A DNA stretch of 6,290 bases from CAYGWP01 sp964353455. Its GTDB lineage: Bacteria > Planctomycetota > Phycisphaerae > FEN-1346. Below are positions 6,052-6,290 of the stretch, one piece after another (position 1 is the first letter of the stretch; every line of letters starts with the position of its first letter). The translations under genes and the position numbers were made by a program. The notes beneath the pieces were generated by a model, which searched no databases, was not told where the DNA came from, and worked only from the letters and a program-made list of their open reading frames with translations. The DNA lies in contig CAYGWP010000052.1 of the NCBI GenBank assembly GCA_964353455.1, forward strand, positions 1 through 6,290. The letters run 5' to 3'.

Positions 6052-6290
6052 ATGTTATCATTCAAGACAACCGAAACCTTGCGGCTGGGCGTCGAGAGCC
6101 TCATGCTCCACCCGGCGCGGAGCGTCCTGACGATGCTGGGCATCCTGTTCGGCGTCTGCGCGGTCATCGCCACGCTTGCGGTCGTCGAGGGGATCGGCCA
6201 GAAGATGCAGGAGGAAGTGCTGCGGATGGGCGCGACGAACATCATCGTCCAGGCCGTCAGACCCCCCGAGAGCCAGACGACCACCAGTGC
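6052..6290 (+). CDS. MacB/FtsX-family ABC transporter permease, N-terminal part
   Basis: The first 79 residues are present and the gene runs off the window. MacB-type permeases have a first membrane helix, a large periplasmic domain and three further helices; they couple ATP use in the cytoplasm to movement of substrate through adaptor and TolC. The fragment shows the standard opening: an amphipathic start (FKTTETLRLGVESLMLHPAR), the first membrane helix at about 25-47 (VLTMLGILFGVCAVIATLAVV), then GIGQKMQEEVLRMGATNIIV, the usual lead into the periplasmic domain. The wording 'R..LTMLGI..GV..VI' followed by 'G......E.....G..NIIV' is diagnostic of this family. ATG 6052 has GGGA six bases upstream. 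It follows its ATPase after a repeat-filled gap, the only sizeable gap within the export operon. Confidence 0.93.
   Translation, partial: MLSFKTTETLRLGVESLMLHPARSVLTMLGILFGVCAVIATLAVVEGIGQKMQEEVLRMGATNIIVQAVRPPESQTTTS

Overview
The window is high in G+C and densely coded, with every gene on the + strand. It looks chromosomal, from a Gram-negative-type (two-membrane) bacterium. The TolC-like and HlyD-like proteins resemble forms I remember from Planctomycetota: a lipoprotein TolC with an 'ADREVYKIV' segment just after the lipidated Cys, and a long-hairpin adaptor with 'KKGYVTGSELQADELA' and 'CAPQPGMVVY'. The phylum is an inference from those sequence styles and was not tested by a search.

Layout. 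(1) Positions 1-294 hold the 3' end of argJ (arginine biosynthesis). (2) Two bases later a GTG starts a complete 406-residue metal-dependent amidohydrolase/deaminase (297-1517). (3) A 136-bp gap follows. It holds a perfect 22-bp inverted repeat (1522-1577) that can act as a bidirectional terminator and also looks like a dispersed palindromic repeat, then a fair sigma70-like promoter (1587-1615). (4) An export operon follows: a TolC-type outer-membrane lipoprotein (1654-3477), an HlyD/MacA-type periplasmic adaptor (3446-5245, overlapping the TolC gene), a MacB/LolD-type ATPase (5242-5928, ATGA overlap) and the start of a MacB/FtsX-type permease (6052 to the window end). (5) The ATPase and permease genes are separated by a 123-bp G+C-rich block of overlapping inverted and direct repeats that ends at the permease ribosome binding site.

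How the genes work together. The last four genes encode all parts of a MacAB-TolC-like tripartite pump: outer-membrane duct, adaptor, ATPase and permease. ATPase and permease are separate polypeptides, as in LolCDE, and not fused as in E. coli MacB. Nothing in the window shows the substrate. The argJ-amidohydrolase pair appears to be a separate, upstream transcription unit.

I see no mobile element gene, CRISPR array, tRNA or rRNA. I do not see a clearly new biological system. The least ordinary parts are the two non-coding palindromic blocks: the nested palindrome at 1522-1577 and the three-segment, mutually exclusive hairpin block at 5980-6043.
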